From Campylobacterales bacterium (GTDB lineage Bacteria > Campylobacterota > Campylobacteria > Campylobacterales > QNZT01), in contig DQTU01000315.1 in the NCBI GenBank assembly GCA_015662615.1, forward strand, positions 1 to 6,751: a stretch of 6,751 nt of DNA. The letters run 5' to 3'. The notes beneath the pieces are model-generated. The model was not told where the DNA came from, made no database searches, and saw only the letters and a list, made by a program, of their open reading frames with translations. The translations under genes were made by a program, and so were the position numbers. This document shows, in pieces, positions 5,343-6,751 of the stretch. Position 1 is the first letter of the stretch, and every line of letters begins with the position of its first letter.

Positions 5343-6751
5343 ATGCAAGATATACTCACACTTTTAAGCTCCAAAACCACCCTAAAACCAAATCAAATCA
5401 AAAATATCCTCTCCCTCATAAAAGAAGGTGCAACAATCCCTTTTATCGCAAGATACAGAAAAGAGATGACAGGCGGTGCAAGTGATGAACAGCTTCGTGA
5501 TTTTGATGAAATTTATACAAGTATTAAAAAGATGATTGATAGACGAGATGAAATTATCAAACTCCTTTATGAGAAAGAACTCTTTGATGAAAAACTACAA
5601 ACCATGTTATCAAATGCAAAAACCATCACAGAACTTGAAGATATCTACCGACCTTTTAAAGAGAAGAAAAACACCAGAGCTTCCATTGCACTAAAAAATG
5701 GACTTGAACCTTTGGCAAATAGACTTCAAAGTGCAAGACTTAGTGAGGTAGAGTTAAAACAAGAGGCAAAAAGATTTATAAAAGGTAGTGTTAAAACTAT
5801 TGAAGAAGCTATAAAAGGAGCCCAAGATATCATAGCAGAGCGTTTTTCAGATAGTGCAAAAGAGCGTGAAGTGTTGAGAAATTTAACACTTACACATGGA
5901 GTGTTAGAGGTTAAAGCAGCAAAAGGTTTTAACGAAAAAGGAATATTTTCAAAATACAAAACCCATAGTGAAAAAGTAGCTTACATCCCTTCGCACAGAT
6001 ACCTTGCAATCATGCGAGGAGTACATGAAAAAGAGCTCTCTGCTAAAATCACCATTGATACAGATAGATATCACGATACCCTTTACCGATACAAGATAAA
6101 AAAAGATCCAAACAGCTCTAAACATCTACTTTTTGAAGCTTATAAAGATGGTTTTAAAAGATTACTTTTCCCGTCAATTGAGAGAGAAGTTCACAACATA
6201 TTAAAAGAGAAAGCTGACCGTGCTGCCATTTCAGTGTTTGGAAAAAATCTCACGCAGCTTCTCATGACTCCACCTGTCACTAAAAAAATCCTTTTAGGCG
6301 TTGACCCTGCATTTAGAACAGGTTGTAAACTTGCAGTTATCGATGAAAATGGAAAATATCTAGACCATGGAGTCATCTATCCGACTGAACCTAAAAATGA
6401 TTATGAAGGTTCCAAAAAAAAGATAATTTCTCTTTTAAAAAAATATGATATCACAGGAGTGGCTATCGGAAATGGAACAGGTTCTCGTGAAACGCAAGCT
6501 TTTTTTGCCCGTCTTAATAAAGAGTTAGAAACTCCCTTAAAATATACCGTTGTTTCGGAAGCTGGGGCTTCCATCTACTCTGCTTCTAAAATAGCAAGTC
6601 AAGAGTATCCTGATTTAGATGTGACAATTCGTGGTGCAATATCTATAGCTGGGAGGCTTCGTGACCCCATGGCAGCACTTGTGAAAATAGACCCAAAATC
6701 ATTAGGAATTGGACATTACCAACATGATGTTGACCAAAAACTATTAGAGAA
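5343..6751 (+). CDS. tex: Tex family RNA-binding transcription accessory protein, 3' end cut by the window edge
   Basis: Tex is a conserved cytoplasmic nucleic-acid-binding protein related to eukaryotic Spt6 and linked to transcription; its exact bacterial role varies. The frame is open from the ATG to the window end, giving 469 residues plus two bases of the next codon, about 60-65% of a usual 700-780-residue Tex. The N-terminal helical/HTH-like region (about 1-190) includes the family signature IPFIARYRKEMTGG (32-45) and ELEDIYRPFKEKK (97-109). IPSHRYLAIMRG lies at 215-226. The YqgF/RNase H-like domain begins near 316 with LGVDPAFRTGCKLAVID (318-334), then IGNGTGSRET (375-384), VVSEAGASIYSAS (403-415) and PDLDVTIRGAISIAGRL (423-439). 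The visible part ends with the DPKSLGIGHYQHDV motif (450-463), which precedes the HhH region. The C-terminal HhH and S1 domains must lie beyond the window. The gene is probably co-transcribed with glmS. Its ribosome-binding site is inside a perfect hairpin. Confidence 0.96.
   Translation, partial: MQDILTLLSSKTTLKPNQIKNILSLIKEGATIPFIARYRKEMTGGASDEQLRDFDEIYTSIKKMIDRRDEIIKLLYEKELFDEKLQTMLSNAKTITELEDIYRPFKEKKNTRASIALKNGLEPLANRLQSARLSEVELKQEAKRFIKGSVKTIEEAIKGAQDIIAERFSDSAKEREVLRNLTLTHGVLEVKAAKGFNEKGIFSKYKTHSEKVAYIPSHRYLAIMRGVHEKELSAKITIDTDRYHDTLYRYKIKKDPNSSKHLLFEAYKDGFKRLLFPSIEREVHNILKEKADRAAISVFGKNLTQLLMTPPVTKKILLGVDPAFRTGCKLAVIDENGKYLDHGVIYPTEPKNDYEGSKKKIISLLKKYDITGVAIGNGTGSRETQAFFARLNKELETPLKYTVVSEAGASIYSASKIASQEYPDLDVTIRGAISIAGRLRDPMAALVKIDPKSLGIGHYQHDVDQKLLE

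Noticed and set aside
5726..5959. Minus-strand open frame of 77 codons inside tex
   Set aside because: It is fully inside the intact, conserved tex reading frame and has no family resemblance of its own.
6191..6376. Minus-strand open frame of 61 codons inside tex
   Set aside because: It is antisense to the conserved YqgF-like motif of tex; nothing supports it as a gene.

Overview
The window reads as an ordinary chromosomal segment of an AT-rich Gram-negative bacterium. The best fit is a member of the Campylobacterota, in the Sulfurimonas-like free-living group. That placement is an inference from the low-GC, lysine-rich coding style, the flavour of the GlmS and Tex proteins, and the presence of GlnD. 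GlnD implies a PII nitrogen-signalling system, which the host-adapted Campylobacter and Helicobacter lineages generally lack. I cannot confirm a genus without a database search.

Layout. Positions 1-852 (minus strand) hold the N-terminal 284 residues of a secreted outer-membrane beta-barrel protein. After an acidic linker it appears to enter a SPOR-like peptidoglycan-binding domain, where it is cut by the window edge. A 120-bp AT-rich divergent intergenic region (853-972) carries a plausible -10 box for each direction and a small palindrome between them. The rightward unit is glnD (973-3477, TTG start), then glmS (3487-5298) after a 9-nt gap, then tex (5343 to the window end, truncated at residue 469) after a 44-nt gap. 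All three face the same way and look like one operon.

How the genes fit together. GlnD is the bifunctional uridylyltransferase/uridylyl-removing enzyme that reads cellular glutamine and modifies PII. GlmS spends glutamine to make glucosamine-6-phosphate for peptidoglycan and LPS. Tex is an RNA-binding, transcription-associated housekeeping protein. Glutamine is the link between the first two; Tex is probably only a positional neighbour.

Most notable points. (1) A perfect 13-bp hairpin with a 5-nt loop lies between glmS and tex. Its 3' arm contains the tex Shine-Dalgarno sequence and ends 2 nt before the tex ATG, without the U-tract expected of a terminator, so it looks like a translational control or coupling element. 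(2) The GlnD ACT domains have lost the usual Pro-Gly ligand loop, which may affect glutamine sensing. (3) The leftward gene seems to join an OmpA-type barrel to a SPOR domain. (4) glnD carries a perfect 12-bp in-frame tandem duplication. I see no mobile element, CRISPR array, tRNA, rRNA or defence-like cassette, and nothing that amounts to a wholly new system.
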